The notes below the pieces were generated by a model. That model had not been told where the DNA came from and searched no databases. It saw nothing but the letters and a program-made list of their open reading frames with translations. Shown piece after piece: positions 46,231-55,699 of a DNA stretch of 64,000 nucleotides (position 1 is its first letter; each line of letters starts with the position of its first letter). The position numbers and the translations under genes are program-made. The DNA is from an uncultured Alphaproteobacteria bacterium (lineage in GTDB: Bacteria; Pseudomonadota; Alphaproteobacteria; Caulobacterales; Parvularculaceae). The stretch is from assembly GCA_902826095.1 (NCBI GenBank), contig CADEDN010000013.1, positions 1 to 64,000 of the forward strand. The letters are read 5' to 3'.

Positions 46231-47889
46231 TTATCGAATGACCCGCGCGAGATAGCCGGTGAGCGCGGGCAGCGTTTCCGGCGGCGGCGATCCATCGTGG
46301 CCGGCGCCGAGCGCGGCGAGAACCGACATGCCTGGGCCCCCCTCTGCTTTCCATGAGGTTTCCGCTTCACCGATGTTGAACGCGCACAAGACGCGTTCCC
46401 CATCGAATCGGCGCGAAAACGCGATGACGCCGTCAGGCGCCTCCTCAAACGAGATCGATCCATAGCGGAGCGCCGCGCTGTTTCGACGAACGGCGATCAA
46501 CTTCCTGACAAAATGCAGCACCGACCATTGATTGGCTTCCTGCATGTCGACGGCGAGATCGGCATGACGCGGATCGATCGGCAGCCAGGGCTTGCCGCTC
46601 GAGAAGCCTGCGTGAAGTTCGCCGCGCCGCCACGGGATGGGCGTGCGCGCGCCGTCGCGACCGAGCGTCAGGGGCCAGTTCGCGATCGCCTCAGGGTCTT
46701 GCAGAGCGTCGAACGGCACTTCGGCCTGCGGCAAGCCGAGTTCGTCGCCCTGATAAATGAAGACATTGCCGCGCAGGGAAAGCAACAGCATGAGGTAGAG
46801 GCGCGCGGCGCGATCGCGATCTTCTTCCCGCGCCCAGCGGCTGACGGCGCGCGGCGCGTCATGATTTGAAAACGCCCAAGACGGCCATCCCTCGTCAGGC
46901 GCGCCGCTCCAGGCGTTCAGCGATTTTTCTGTCTGCGCGGCGGTCAGTTTATCCGCATACAGAAAATCGAAACTGTAGGCGGAATTTAGCCGTTTGCCGC
47001 TCGCGGTGAAGGCCTTCATTTCGTCGAGCGGATCGGGCCCTCCGATTTCCGCAACCGTGAACACGCTTTGATATTCGTTCAATACGGCGCGCATACGCTC
47101 AAGGAACGCTGCAATTCCAGGATGCGACATGTTGTATTTGTGAAGCTGGTAATCGAACGGGCGCGTCAGTTTTCGTCCATCGCGCGGCGCGGGCGGATTG
47201 TCCCTTAGTTCGGGATCGTGCATCGAGAAATTGAGCGCGTCGAGGCGGAAGCCGTCGACGCCGCGATCGAGCCAGAAACGGGCCACCTTGAGAATGGCTT
47301 CCTGCACGTCACGCTTGTGCAGATTGAGATCCGGCTGGCTCGAAAGAAAATTGTGAAAATAATATTGTCGCCGTCGACTGTCCCATGTCCAGGCCGGGCC
47401 GCCGAAGACGGACTGCCAGTTGTTCGGCGGGGAGCCGTCGACCTTCGGGTCGGCCCAGACATACCAGTCGGCTTTCGCGTTGGCGCGGTCGCGCCGGCTT
47501 GCTTCAAACCAGGCGTGCAGATCCGAGGTGTGCGAATAGACCTGGTCGATAATGACCTTGAGGCCTAGTCCGTGCGCCTTCGCAACGAGCGCGTCGAAGT
47601 CGGCGAGCGTTCCGAAAGTCGGGTCGACATCGCAAAAATCCGCTACGTCGTAGCCGAAGTCGCGCATCGGCGAGGTGAAGAAGGGCGACAGCCACACGCC
47701 GTCGGCGCCGAGATTGGCGACATGGTCGAGCCCATCGATGACGCCTCTGAGGTCGCCGACGCCGTCGCCATTCGAATCCTTGAAGCTGCGCGGATAGATC
47801 TGATAGATCGTCGCCCCGCGCCACCATTCAGCGTTGGCCGACGTCGCCGGCGCGGCGGCTAAGGCATGGCTCGATTCTCCCGGCGTCAT
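46231..47889 (-). CDS. GH13 alpha-glucosidase, paralogue 2
   Basis: 552 residues. WWRGATIYQIYPRSFKDSNG, KVIIDQVYSHTS, GVDGFRLDALNF (nucleophile), FTVAEIGG (acid/base) and FSNHDAPR give the GH13 active site. Very similar in layout to the 40393-41979 enzyme. The ATG at 47889 overlaps the TGA of the upstream amylase gene (ATGA). About 30 residues precede the catalytic domain but they are not a convincing signal peptide, so a cytoplasmic location is likely. Confidence 0.9.
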   Translation of the reverse strand: MTPGESSHALAAAPATSANAEWWRGATIYQIYPRSFKDSNGDGVGDLRGVIDGLDHVANLGADGVWLSPFFTSPMRDFGYDVADFCDVDPTFGTLADFDALVAKAHGLGLKVIIDQVYSHTSDLHAWFEASRRDRANAKADWYVWADPKVDGSPPNNWQSVFGGPAWTWDSRRRQYYFHNFLSSQPDLNLHKRDVQEAILKVARFWLDRGVDGFRLDALNFSMHDPELRDNPPAPRDGRKLTRPFDYQLHKYNMSHPGIAAFLERMRAVLNEYQSVFTVAEIGGPDPLDEMKAFTASGKRLNSAYSFDFLYADKLTAAQTEKSLNAWSGAPDEGWPSWAFSNHDAPRAVSRWAREEDRDRAARLYLMLLLSLRGNVFIYQGDELGLPQAEVPFDALQDPEAIANWPLTLGRDGARTPIPWRRGELHAGFSSGKPWLPIDPRHADLAVDMQEANQWSVLHFVRKLIAVRRNSAALRYGSISFEEAPDGVIAFSRRFDGERVLCAFNIGEAETSWKAEGGPGMSVLAALGAGHDGSPPPETLPALTGYLARVIR

Positions 47890-49766
47890 TCGGTCTCTTT
47901 CCACTTGTTCGACTGGCAGGCGCTGAACCCGAAGGCGGGCACGGTCACAACGACGCTGCCTGGCGCCGCGGATCGCTTCGCGCAAGAACCGACCGCCTGC
48001 GTCCATGACTCCGAGCGCGGATCAATAGCGATCGCAAGGGTTCGCGGTATATTGGAGGCGTTGAAGGCGACGAGGAACTCGCCGCCTTCGGGAACAAGCC
48101 GCGAAACGGCGAAGACGCCGCCGTCTGTTTCCGCCGCTCGCACGATCTGAGGGCCGCGGCGGAGAGCTTCATGTTTTCTGTAAATGGCCGACATCTTCGC
48201 GATGAACCGGTAGAGCGGATGTTTCCGGTCGAAATTCGACGCGGCGGTCGTCGCATCAGTGCCGACGAGGTCATTGTCGTTATAGGAGGCGACTTGGCTC
48301 GGGAACATATCCTCGCGCGCCGCCTGATCGCCGCCGTCGCCGTTGAAGCCCTGTTCGTCGCCGGCGTAAATCACAGGCACGCCGCGCAGGAAAAACAACA
48401 TCGCATGTGCGAGCTTAAGCCGCCCGAGTTTCTCCGCGTCGCCGGCGCCCGGATGCTTCTGGGTGATGGAAGTCGCAAGGCGGCCCAAGTCATGATTGCT
48501 GATGAAGACCGGCATGCGGCGAGCCGCCTCTTCGCCGCCTTCATAAAGCGCATCGGCTTCGAAGAGCTCCGCGAGTCGCTGCGTCGGGGCGCCGTTGACG
48601 ACGACATCCTGAACGGCGGACTGGAACGCAAAGTCGAGAACATGAGGCAGCTTGTCGACGCGCGTGTGCCGCGCCAGACCGGCGGCAGTTGGGTTGTAAG
48701 CCTCTCCAAAAATATAGAAGTCGTCGACGCCAGCGGCTTTTGCGCGTTCAAGCATCGCCGCCGAAAAGGCCGCCCAGAATTCCGGCGCGACATGCTTTGC
48801 GGTGTCAATGCGAAAGCCGTCGATGCGGTATTTCTCGATCCAGTCGCCGTAAATCTCGATGAAACCCTCAAGCACGCGCGGATCTTCCGTGAGCAGGTCG
48901 TCAAGCCCGCTGAAATCGCCATAAAGCGCGCTTTCGCCCACCCAGTCTGAATCGCCGCGGTTGTGATAAAAGCGCGGATCATTGAGCCACGCGGGCGTCT
49001 TGGCGTTTTCTTCGCCAGCCGGCGTGAAGGGCGTGTAAGCGTAGTCGGCGCGCGTCAGTTTCTCGAAGTTTTCAACGGTCTGGAACGGCGGGCGGTCGCC
49101 GAGAAATCCTTCATTGATGCGCGCGCCGGAAACGGGGCCGCGCGTTGAATAGGGATAGTCCGCCTTGCTGCGGTAAGGGCAACCTCCGACGGGCTTGTCG
49201 GCGCCGGCATAGTCAGGGTCGTGACATTCGCGGAGCCTGATCACGTCGGCGGTGTGGTTGGTGATGATGTCGAGATAGACCTTGATGCCCCGCTTGTGCG
49301 CCGCCTCGACAAAGGCGCGCAAGTCATCGTTCGAGCCGTAATGCGGATCGACGCGTGTGAAGTCGGTGATCCAATAGCCATGATAGCCGGCGGACTCATC
49401 GCCCGCAGGGCCTTGCACCGGCTTGTTCTTGTAAATCGGTCCGAGCCAGATCGCCGTTGCGCCAAGGCCCTCAATGTAATCGAGCCGCGAAATCAGGCCT
49501 TTCAGGTCGCCGCCATGAAAAAAGCCCTTATGGGTCGGATCAAAGCCCGTTTGCAGCCGGTCGCCGTCGACACCGCCGCGATCGTTGGAAGGATCGCCAT
49601 TCTCGAACCGGTCTGGAAGAAGGAAATAGATGATGTCATCCTCGACACCGCGCCGGTCCGGCCCGGTTGCGACTGCGGCCGACGACTGCGCCGTCGCTGC
49701 GAAATTGAGGCACAACGCGCAGGCGCTTGCGAATAGCGCATGGCGAACGGATGGTTTGGCTCGCAT
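47886..49766 (-). CDS. Secreted GH13 alpha-amylase
   Basis: 626 residues. Signal peptide MRAKPSVRHALFASACALCL with cleavage near ATAQS; DDIIYFLLPDRFENGDPSND opens the barrel; YLDIITNHTADVI, RIDGFRIDTAKH (nucleophile), FYIFGEAYNP (acid/base) and FISNHDLGR follow. Several Cys (LRECHDPDYAG, VGGCPYRSK) could form disulfides, fitting the periplasm or outside. It heads a two-gene operon with the alpha-glucosidase. An operator-like TGCAATATTTTACA lies 67 bp upstream. Confidence 0.92.
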   Translation of the reverse strand: MRAKPSVRHALFASACALCLNFAATAQSSAAVATGPDRRGVEDDIIYFLLPDRFENGDPSNDRGGVDGDRLQTGFDPTHKGFFHGGDLKGLISRLDYIEGLGATAIWLGPIYKNKPVQGPAGDESAGYHGYWITDFTRVDPHYGSNDDLRAFVEAAHKRGIKVYLDIITNHTADVIRLRECHDPDYAGADKPVGGCPYRSKADYPYSTRGPVSGARINEGFLGDRPPFQTVENFEKLTRADYAYTPFTPAGEENAKTPAWLNDPRFYHNRGDSDWVGESALYGDFSGLDDLLTEDPRVLEGFIEIYGDWIEKYRIDGFRIDTAKHVAPEFWAAFSAAMLERAKAAGVDDFYIFGEAYNPTAAGLARHTRVDKLPHVLDFAFQSAVQDVVVNGAPTQRLAELFEADALYEGGEEAARRMPVFISNHDLGRLATSITQKHPGAGDAEKLGRLKLAHAMLFFLRGVPVIYAGDEQGFNGDGGDQAAREDMFPSQVASYNDNDLVGTDATTAASNFDRKHPLYRFIAKMSAIYRKHEALRRGPQIVRAAETDGGVFAVSRLVPEGGEFLVAFNASNIPRTLAIAIDPRSESWTQAVGSCAKRSAAPGSVVVTVPAFGFSACQSNKWKETE

Positions 49767-50126
49767 TGCTGTTTCCTTCCCCGGCCCCGGATTCGACCCG
49801 CTTATCGAATAGTGCCAAATGGCCCAACAATTTGCAATATTTTACATTAATGGCCGAGCGAAGCCGCCGCCATCACGACGCAGCGCCTGGCCCCGCTGGG
49901 GCGCTCAAGGAGTCAATATTTCAAACCGCGTGCCGAAATTCCGTGCGCTCCTCATGACCCCGAAAGCGTGCGCCGGGCGACGGCGCATGTTATAAAGGGT
50001 TGCAGGTTCTTACATCGTCTGGCGACGGGCGAGGACGAGCGCGTGACCAGCGCCTGCGGCCCCGACAGAATAGCAGGAACCGACCAACCCGGAACACCGA
50101 CCCCGGCGACGCCAGCGAGGGATGAA
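49767..50126. other. Divergent intergenic region, amylase/halogenase-like genes
   Basis: 360 bp between two divergent genes. Apart from the palindrome at 49833-49846 nothing gene-like is seen. The open frame upstream of 50127 is not family-like. Confidence 0.5.
49833..49846. promoter_or_regulatory. TGCAATATTTTACA operator-like palindrome
   Basis: An imperfect palindrome related to the perfect TGCAAAATTTTGCA at 58682-58695 and to TGCAGTATTTTACA at 58834-58847. It lies upstream of the secreted amylase gene on the minus strand. Confidence 0.6.
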
Positions 50127-51644
50127 ATGTCTGCCAGCAACCCCGGACCGCTCGAGAAGATTGTCATTGTCGGCGGCGGCAGCGCGGGTTGGATGGCTGC
50201 CGCGGCGATATCGGACGTACTAGGACGATCATGTTCGATCACGCTCATTGAGTCAGAAGCGATCGGCACGGTGGGCGTCGGCGAGGCGACCATCCCGCCG
50301 ATCCGGTTTTTCAATCATCGCCTCGGGATAGATGAGGCGACCTTCATCCGCGAAACGAGCGGCTCCTACAAGCTGGGCATTGAATTCGTCGATTGGTGCA
50401 AGTTTGGCCGCCGGTACTTTCATCCTTTCGGACAGCATGGCGCCGAATTTGACGTCGTGCCCTTCTACCATTTCTGGATGAGGGAACACCTCGCCGGCCG
50501 CGTTTCCGGTCCGATAGATGACTATGCGATGGCGTGGGCGATGGCGAAGGCTGGAAAGTTCTCGCATCCGGCGCAGGATCGGCGGCTGATTCAATCGACC
50601 TTCGATTACGCCTATCATTTTGACGCGGGCCTTTATGCGCAGTTCCTGCGGCGCTATTCCGAAGCGCGCGGCGTCCATCGCGTCGAAGGCCGCATTCGCG
50701 ACGTGCGCCTTGATCCTGAACGCGGGACAATCGCCGAAGTCGAGCTGGACGATTCGCGCGTGATCGACGGCGAATTCTTCATTGATTGCAGCGGTTTTCG
50801 CGGCCTGCTGATCGAAGAAGCGCTAGAGGCGGGTTATGACGACTGGCGGCATTGGCTGCCCTGCGACCGGGCGACGGCGGTTCCCTGCGCCAAGGTTGGC
50901 GACATGACGCCCTATACGCGGTCGACCGCCAAAGCCGCCGGCTGGCAGTGGCGCATTCCGCTGCAGCACCGCACCGGCAACGGCTATGTCCATTGCAGCG
51001 AGCATATCTCCGAAGACGAAGCCGCTGCGGTCCTGCTCGGATCGCTTGACGGCGCGGCGATGGCTGAGCCGCGCGTGCTTCGCTTCACGACCGGAAAGCG
51101 AAAGGCGTTCTGGAAGAAGAATTGCGTCGCGATCGGCCTTTCGGCCGGGTTCATGGAGCCGCTTGAATCGACGAGCCTCCATCTTATTCAGTTCGGCATT
51201 TTGCGCCTCATTGCGCTTTTTCCGGACAAGGAAATGTCGCCGCTTCTGGCGGATGAATACAATACGCAGACGGCCGCCGAATATGAGCGAATCCGCGACT
51301 TCATCATCCTGCATTACAAGGCGACGGAGCGGGACGATTCTGAGCTTTGGCGCTATTGTGCGAACATGAAAATTCCCGACCGCCTTCAGTACAAAATCGA
51401 TCACTTCCGGAATTACGGCCTTCTCGTTTCCGACGAGCGAGAGCTATTCAACAATCCAAGCTGGATTGCTGTGTATCTCGGCCAGAACGTCGTTCCCCGT
51501 CGCGCGCCCGCGCTCGCTTTGCGGCGCGAAGCGCCGGTCAAGGAGCGGTTCGACGCGATAGAACTAGCCATGCGCGAGGCCGTCGCGGCGATGCCGAGCC
51601 ACGACGCGTTCGTCATGCAGAATTGCCAGAGCGCGCATCAATAG
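50127..51644 (+). CDS. Tryptophan-halogenase family flavoprotein 1
   Basis: 505 residues. FAD loop IVIVGGGSAGWMAAAAISDV; GTVGVGEATIPPI; SYKLGIEFVDW, whose Lys matches the catalytic Lys of PrnA; and the family motif GWQWRIPLQHRTGNGYV. The flavin halogenase core is thus complete. Members sit beside TonB receptors in carbohydrate loci of Caulobacterales and Xanthomonadales, where no halogenation has been shown to my knowledge. The start is ATG at 50127 with CGAGGGA upstream. Convergent with TonB receptor 2 across a terminator. Confidence 0.88.
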   Translation: MSASNPGPLEKIVIVGGGSAGWMAAAAISDVLGRSCSITLIESEAIGTVGVGEATIPPIRFFNHRLGIDEATFIRETSGSYKLGIEFVDWCKFGRRYFHPFGQHGAEFDVVPFYHFWMREHLAGRVSGPIDDYAMAWAMAKAGKFSHPAQDRRLIQSTFDYAYHFDAGLYAQFLRRYSEARGVHRVEGRIRDVRLDPERGTIAEVELDDSRVIDGEFFIDCSGFRGLLIEEALEAGYDDWRHWLPCDRATAVPCAKVGDMTPYTRSTAKAAGWQWRIPLQHRTGNGYVHCSEHISEDEAAAVLLGSLDGAAMAEPRVLRFTTGKRKAFWKKNCVAIGLSAGFMEPLESTSLHLIQFGILRLIALFPDKEMSPLLADEYNTQTAAEYERIRDFIILHYKATERDDSELWRYCANMKIPDRLQYKIDHFRNYGLLVSDERELFNNPSWIAVYLGQNVVPRRAPALALRREAPVKERFDAIELAMREAVAAMPSHDAFVMQNCQSAHQ

Positions 51645-51678
51645 GGCGCTTCGCCGGCGCATTCCTCGGCACAAAGAA

Positions 51679-51704
51679 AAAGGCCCGCCGGAAAGCGGGC
51701 CTTT
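51679..51704. terminator. Bidirectional terminator between convergent genes
   Basis: AAAGGCCCGC and GCGGGCCTTT form a perfect 10-bp stem around CGGAAA; the A and T ends serve both directions. It lies between the halogenase-like gene and TonB receptor 2. Confidence 0.88.
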
Positions 51705-51727
51705 CCCTTGAGGAGTTCTTCGGGAGG

Positions 51728-54499
51728 TCAGAACTCCTTCTTGAGTGTGACGTTGAATGTGCGGCCATAGAGTTCATGGCGGCTCGGGAAGGTCCCAACC
51801 ACCGTCGTTCCGGCGGCGTCAAAGAGATCGTTCTGCGTCACGAACGGTTCATCGGTGATATTGAAGACCTCGAACTGAAGCCCGAAACCGTTGAGGGCGC
51901 CGTCGCTCCAGCGATAACCGATCTGGCCGTCGAGGATCGTCTCAGATTGCGCATCGGCGCCGCTCAGCGATCCGTCGAAGTTCTGAATCTCAGACAAGAA
52001 CGGCCCACGATGACGCGCGCTCAGCTTCGCCTGCACGCCGTTCTTCTCGTAGTAGATGTCGCCCGCCCAGGTCGTCTTCGAATAGCCCGGGATGTCGACA
52101 GTGCCCGTGCCGGACGGATGCGTAATTTCACCGTCTGCGTAGGTGTAACTGTAGCTGAAGCCGAAACCGTCAAGCGCATCTGAGAGATCGCGCAGATCGA
52201 CTTTCAGCGTCGCCTCGACGCCGGTGATCTTTCCGTCAGAGAAATTGACCGGCCCGTTGATGACAGCGGTAGCTATTTGCGGGTTCGCATCGAGGAACGC
52301 GCCTGCGCCAAACGCGCGAATCTGCTCGCTGGCGTCAACCAATGCGTTGAAGCCGACGACCCAGTCGGAAAGGTCCTTGTGGAAAAAGGCGACCGCGAGC
52401 GCCGATGTCGGCGAGAAATATTTCTCGAAAGAGATATCGTACGAGGTCGACTTGTAAGGCCTCAAGGAGGGGTTGCCGCCGCCAAGGCTGAAACAGACGA
52501 CGCTCGGCGGATTGAACGCAACCAGCGTGTCGGGACGCTGATCGCCATTGGTGTCGGTGCAGCTCAGCGAGCTGAAGGTGATGTTCTGATTGGCCGCCAG
52601 CTGATCAAGACGCGCTCGCGTGATCGACTGCGCGAAGGCGAGGCGGATAAACGTATCCTCGGCGACTTCAAAAGCGAGGTTGGCGCTCGGAAGCCAGTTG
52701 TCATAGCTATCCGACACGGCGTTGACCGCGCCCGCGATCGTGCCGACCGAGTCCTGTGTCGTATCGACATACTGGACGCCGACATTGCCCCGCAGCGGAA
52801 TTGCGCCGACCTGCGTGTCGACATCCAGCATCAAATATCCGGTGTGGACCTGTTCTTCGACCGTCCATTCCGTGTCGAACGTCGCCTTTTCAAGCGTATA
52901 GGTGCCGTCCGTCAGGAAGCTCGATGGGTCATAAGCAATGATGTCCATGCCGATCGAACCGGATTTGGTCGCACCGACAATGGAGCCTGCCGGAATCGCA
53001 AGCGAGCCGCCCGTGAACAGGCTCGACGCGCGAATGAAATCCTCATTCGAATCGAAATTCTTCTCGCGTTCTGTGTAGATGTAGCCGAGTTTGATATTGG
53101 AGATCAGGCCTGAATCCAATTCGTAATTCGTTTCGGCGCGGAGCTGGTGAAGCTCATCGTCGATCTGCGGGCGTTTGATGAAGCCGACCTGGCCCCAGCC
53201 GCCCGGATCGGTAAGGAGCACGGTCGAGGGGTCGGTGTAGTCAAGCTGCGACTCGATGCTGTACTGGCCGTCTGAAGGAAATCTGAAAAGCAGGGTATCT
53301 CTTGGCCCAGGGTTACCAGCACCTATGCCAAATCCGGTCCCGGCATAGGACTCATAATCGATGTCCGACCGATCGAGCGTAGAATAACCATAATCCAGCA
53401 TGACGCTCAGGCGCTCGGTGAACTTGTATGACGTGTTCCCGCCTATGGCGAAGATTTCCGCTGTATTTCCTTCGGTGTCGGTACGGAGGATCGGCCACAC
53501 CCCGGAATACTGCGCCGCTTCAGCGAACGGGCCTGCGCCGACGGCGCCGTCGAAACTGACGCCGTTCGCCCAGGAAGCGATAGGCGTTTCGGTGCCGCGG
53601 AAGATGCCCGAGTCCTTGGTGTCGGTGTAAAAGGCGTCCAGGCTCGCCTGGAATCGGTCGTTCGGCTCGAACTGCAGTGCGCCGGCGATCGATGTGCGCT
53701 CGAATTCGCGCGACACGACGCCCTGGCGCGGGTTGTCGGAAGGATAAATCAGGCCGTTCGCATTGCGCGACACCTGGAACTGGTTCGTCTTCAATTCGCG
53801 CGAGTAGAATTGAGTCGGATTTGACTGATATGTCGCGCCAAGCGCCCAGCCGAGCGTACCGTCGTCATTCTGGTCGATATAGGAACCAAAGAAGCGATAG
53901 CCCTTGTCGCTGACATCCGGGTTTAGCTTGCCGTTGTCGGCAAGGACGCCGGTCGCGGAGAGGTTGATCTTGCGGTCCTTGAATCTCAGTGGGCGGATGG
54001 TGCGCAGGTCGACAGAGCCTGCAATGCCGGTCGCGGACAGCGTCGCATTCGGCGTCTTGTAAACGACGCCCTGTGAGATGAGTTCCGACGGGAACTGGTC
54101 GAATTCGATGCCGCGGTTGTTGCCGGCGGAAACGACTTCGCGCCCATTGAGCAAAGCGAGCGAGAAGTCAGGGCCGAGGCCTCGGATCGAAACCTGCTGC
54201 GAGCGGCCGCGCACGCGCTGCGCGGTGACGCCGGGGAGGCGCGCCAGCGCGTCGGCGATCGAAAGGTCCGGCAATTTGCCGATGTCTTCCGAGGAAATCG
54301 CTTCGACAATGCCGGCGGCGTTCTTCTTTTCATTGAGCGAGTTCTCGATCGAACCGCGAATGCCGGTGACGACGATTTCGTCCGTCTTGTCTTCCTCCGC
54401 CGCGTTCTGCGCAAACGCCGGCGTCGCCGCCAGGATCGCAAGGCCGGTCGCGGCCCCGCACAGCAGGCGCGATTTGGTCGTGGTATTGATTACAAGCAT
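51728..54499 (-). CDS. TonB-dependent receptor 2 (maltodextrin-type)
   Basis: 923 residues from the ATG at 54499, preceded by GGGAGGGCC. Signal peptide to about AATPAFAQN; TonB-box region DEIVVTGIRGSIENSLNEKK; plug with SSEDIGKLPDLSIADALARL and VSIRGLGPDFSLALLNGREV; a long barrel ending TFNVTLKKEF. The plug pattern is that of the TonB receptors of Caulobacterales sugar loci such as the maltodextrin receptor MalA. Surrounding amylases suggest the same ligand. A weak CTTTTACATAA half-site lies about 45 bp upstream. Confidence 0.9.
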   Translation of the reverse strand: MLVINTTTKSRLLCGAATGLAILAATPAFAQNAAEEDKTDEIVVTGIRGSIENSLNEKKNAAGIVEAISSEDIGKLPDLSIADALARLPGVTAQRVRGRSQQVSIRGLGPDFSLALLNGREVVSAGNNRGIEFDQFPSELISQGVVYKTPNATLSATGIAGSVDLRTIRPLRFKDRKINLSATGVLADNGKLNPDVSDKGYRFFGSYIDQNDDGTLGWALGATYQSNPTQFYSRELKTNQFQVSRNANGLIYPSDNPRQGVVSREFERTSIAGALQFEPNDRFQASLDAFYTDTKDSGIFRGTETPIASWANGVSFDGAVGAGPFAEAAQYSGVWPILRTDTEGNTAEIFAIGGNTSYKFTERLSVMLDYGYSTLDRSDIDYESYAGTGFGIGAGNPGPRDTLLFRFPSDGQYSIESQLDYTDPSTVLLTDPGGWGQVGFIKRPQIDDELHQLRAETNYELDSGLISNIKLGYIYTEREKNFDSNEDFIRASSLFTGGSLAIPAGSIVGATKSGSIGMDIIAYDPSSFLTDGTYTLEKATFDTEWTVEEQVHTGYLMLDVDTQVGAIPLRGNVGVQYVDTTQDSVGTIAGAVNAVSDSYDNWLPSANLAFEVAEDTFIRLAFAQSITRARLDQLAANQNITFSSLSCTDTNGDQRPDTLVAFNPPSVVCFSLGGGNPSLRPYKSTSYDISFEKYFSPTSALAVAFFHKDLSDWVVGFNALVDASEQIRAFGAGAFLDANPQIATAVINGPVNFSDGKITGVEATLKVDLRDLSDALDGFGFSYSYTYADGEITHPSGTGTVDIPGYSKTTWAGDIYYEKNGVQAKLSARHRGPFLSEIQNFDGSLSGADAQSETILDGQIGYRWSDGALNGFGLQFEVFNITDEPFVTQNDLFDAAGTTVVGTFPSRHELYGRTFNVTLKKEF

Positions 54500-54943
54500 G
54501 ATTGGCCCTCCCAATGCTGCCGTTCAACGACGATTTTTCGTACTTTTACATAACCCAAACATCACCCGCTAGAAATCCCCCATTTTCGCCAAACGGTTCC
54601 GCCGCATTCGGCCGCGACAGCACGCCGCAGAAAGAAAAATATGATTTTCAATCAATGATATAGGTCGCCTTCTGGGTCGCCAGGGCGCACAGGACCGAAC
54701 GCAGATTTCGAATTTGCGTGGCTCCGTTGCCACACTCTTTTCGGGCCTGGGCCGTTCGTCTCGCAATACTGGCAGAAGTTTCGCCAAGGTCTTCTGACCA
54801 ACCGACCGAATCGGCTGCTAATGGCGGAATTCGTGGAAATGTGCGATTTTCGGCTAATTGGCGACCTCCAATGTGGACACGGCAGAGTGTTTCGGGCGTT
54901 CGCTTCGCTGACATCACTGGCATTTCCGACTGGGATTTTGGCC
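54500..54943. other. Divergent intergenic region, TonB receptor 2/DUF6445 gene
   Basis: 444 bp. Near 54541-54551 there is CTTTTACATAA, which shares TTTTACAT with the operator-like boxes at 49833 and 58834. The rest shows no gene. The long open frame running into the DUF6445 gene is not family-like before 54944. Confidence 0.4.
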
Positions 54944-55663
54944 ATGCAAAGCCGCCGATTTATTGACCAGGATTTTGAAGCGTACGAAATTGGCAAAGAA
55001 AAACAAAGGATTGTACTCATTTCGCAGTTTCTGAAAAATCCGGATTCAGCTGTTGAACAGGCCTCTTTACAAAAATTTACATCACTGACGCCGCAATATC
55101 CGGGGCTGCGCGCGCCGCTGCCGGACGATGTCCTTGGCGGCTGGCTGGAAGCGCTTGCGCCAATGCTCAATGCGCAATTTGCGATGACGGGATCTCGGTG
55201 GACGGGTCATGGCTGGCATTCGATTGTGACGCAGCCTCCCGACAGACTTCTGCCGATCCAGCGTCTTCCCCATATTGACGGCGTCGAGCCCGGTCAGATC
55301 GCGATGATGCTCTATCTGAACGACACAGCGCATGGCGGAACGGCGTTTTTCCGACACAAGGCGACCGGCTATGAGTCGCTGACCGCCCAGACATTCCCAC
55401 TCTACAAGCGGACCCTTGAGCGCGAGGTCGCCGCGAACGGCCTGCCGCCGAGCGCCTATGTCGGCGACGGCGAACCCTATTTCGAGCACATCCATGAGAG
55501 CGACGGCGCATTCAATTCGGCGGTTTTCTACCGCGGCAATGTCTTTCACAGCGGCGTCATCGATCCGGCGGGCCCGTTTTCGGCCGACCCACGCGCTGGT
55601 CGGTACACGATCAACGCCTTTTTGCGCGCTGAACCGGGCGGCGCGGCGAGCGAAGGACGATGA
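54944..55663 (+). CDS. DUF6445 family protein
   Basis: 239 residues. QRLPHIDGVEPGQIAMMLYL, NDTAHGGTAFFRHKATGYES and VFYRGNVFHSGVIDP fit DUF6445. The conserved HID and late His resemble the HxD...H iron triad of 2-oxoglutarate oxygenases, but I cannot confirm that. The start is set at 54944 where the protein-like sequence begins. Followed 36 bases later by a tryptophan-halogenase-family gene, a common pairing in TonB loci of related bacteria. Function unknown. Confidence 0.72.
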   Translation: MQSRRFIDQDFEAYEIGKEKQRIVLISQFLKNPDSAVEQASLQKFTSLTPQYPGLRAPLPDDVLGGWLEALAPMLNAQFAMTGSRWTGHGWHSIVTQPPDRLLPIQRLPHIDGVEPGQIAMMLYLNDTAHGGTAFFRHKATGYESLTAQTFPLYKRTLEREVAANGLPPSAYVGDGEPYFEHIHESDGAFNSAVFYRGNVFHSGVIDPAGPFSADPRAGRYTINAFLRAEPGGAASEGR

Positions 55664-55699
55664 CCTTGGCGGACCCAACATCATTTGCGAAGAAATCTT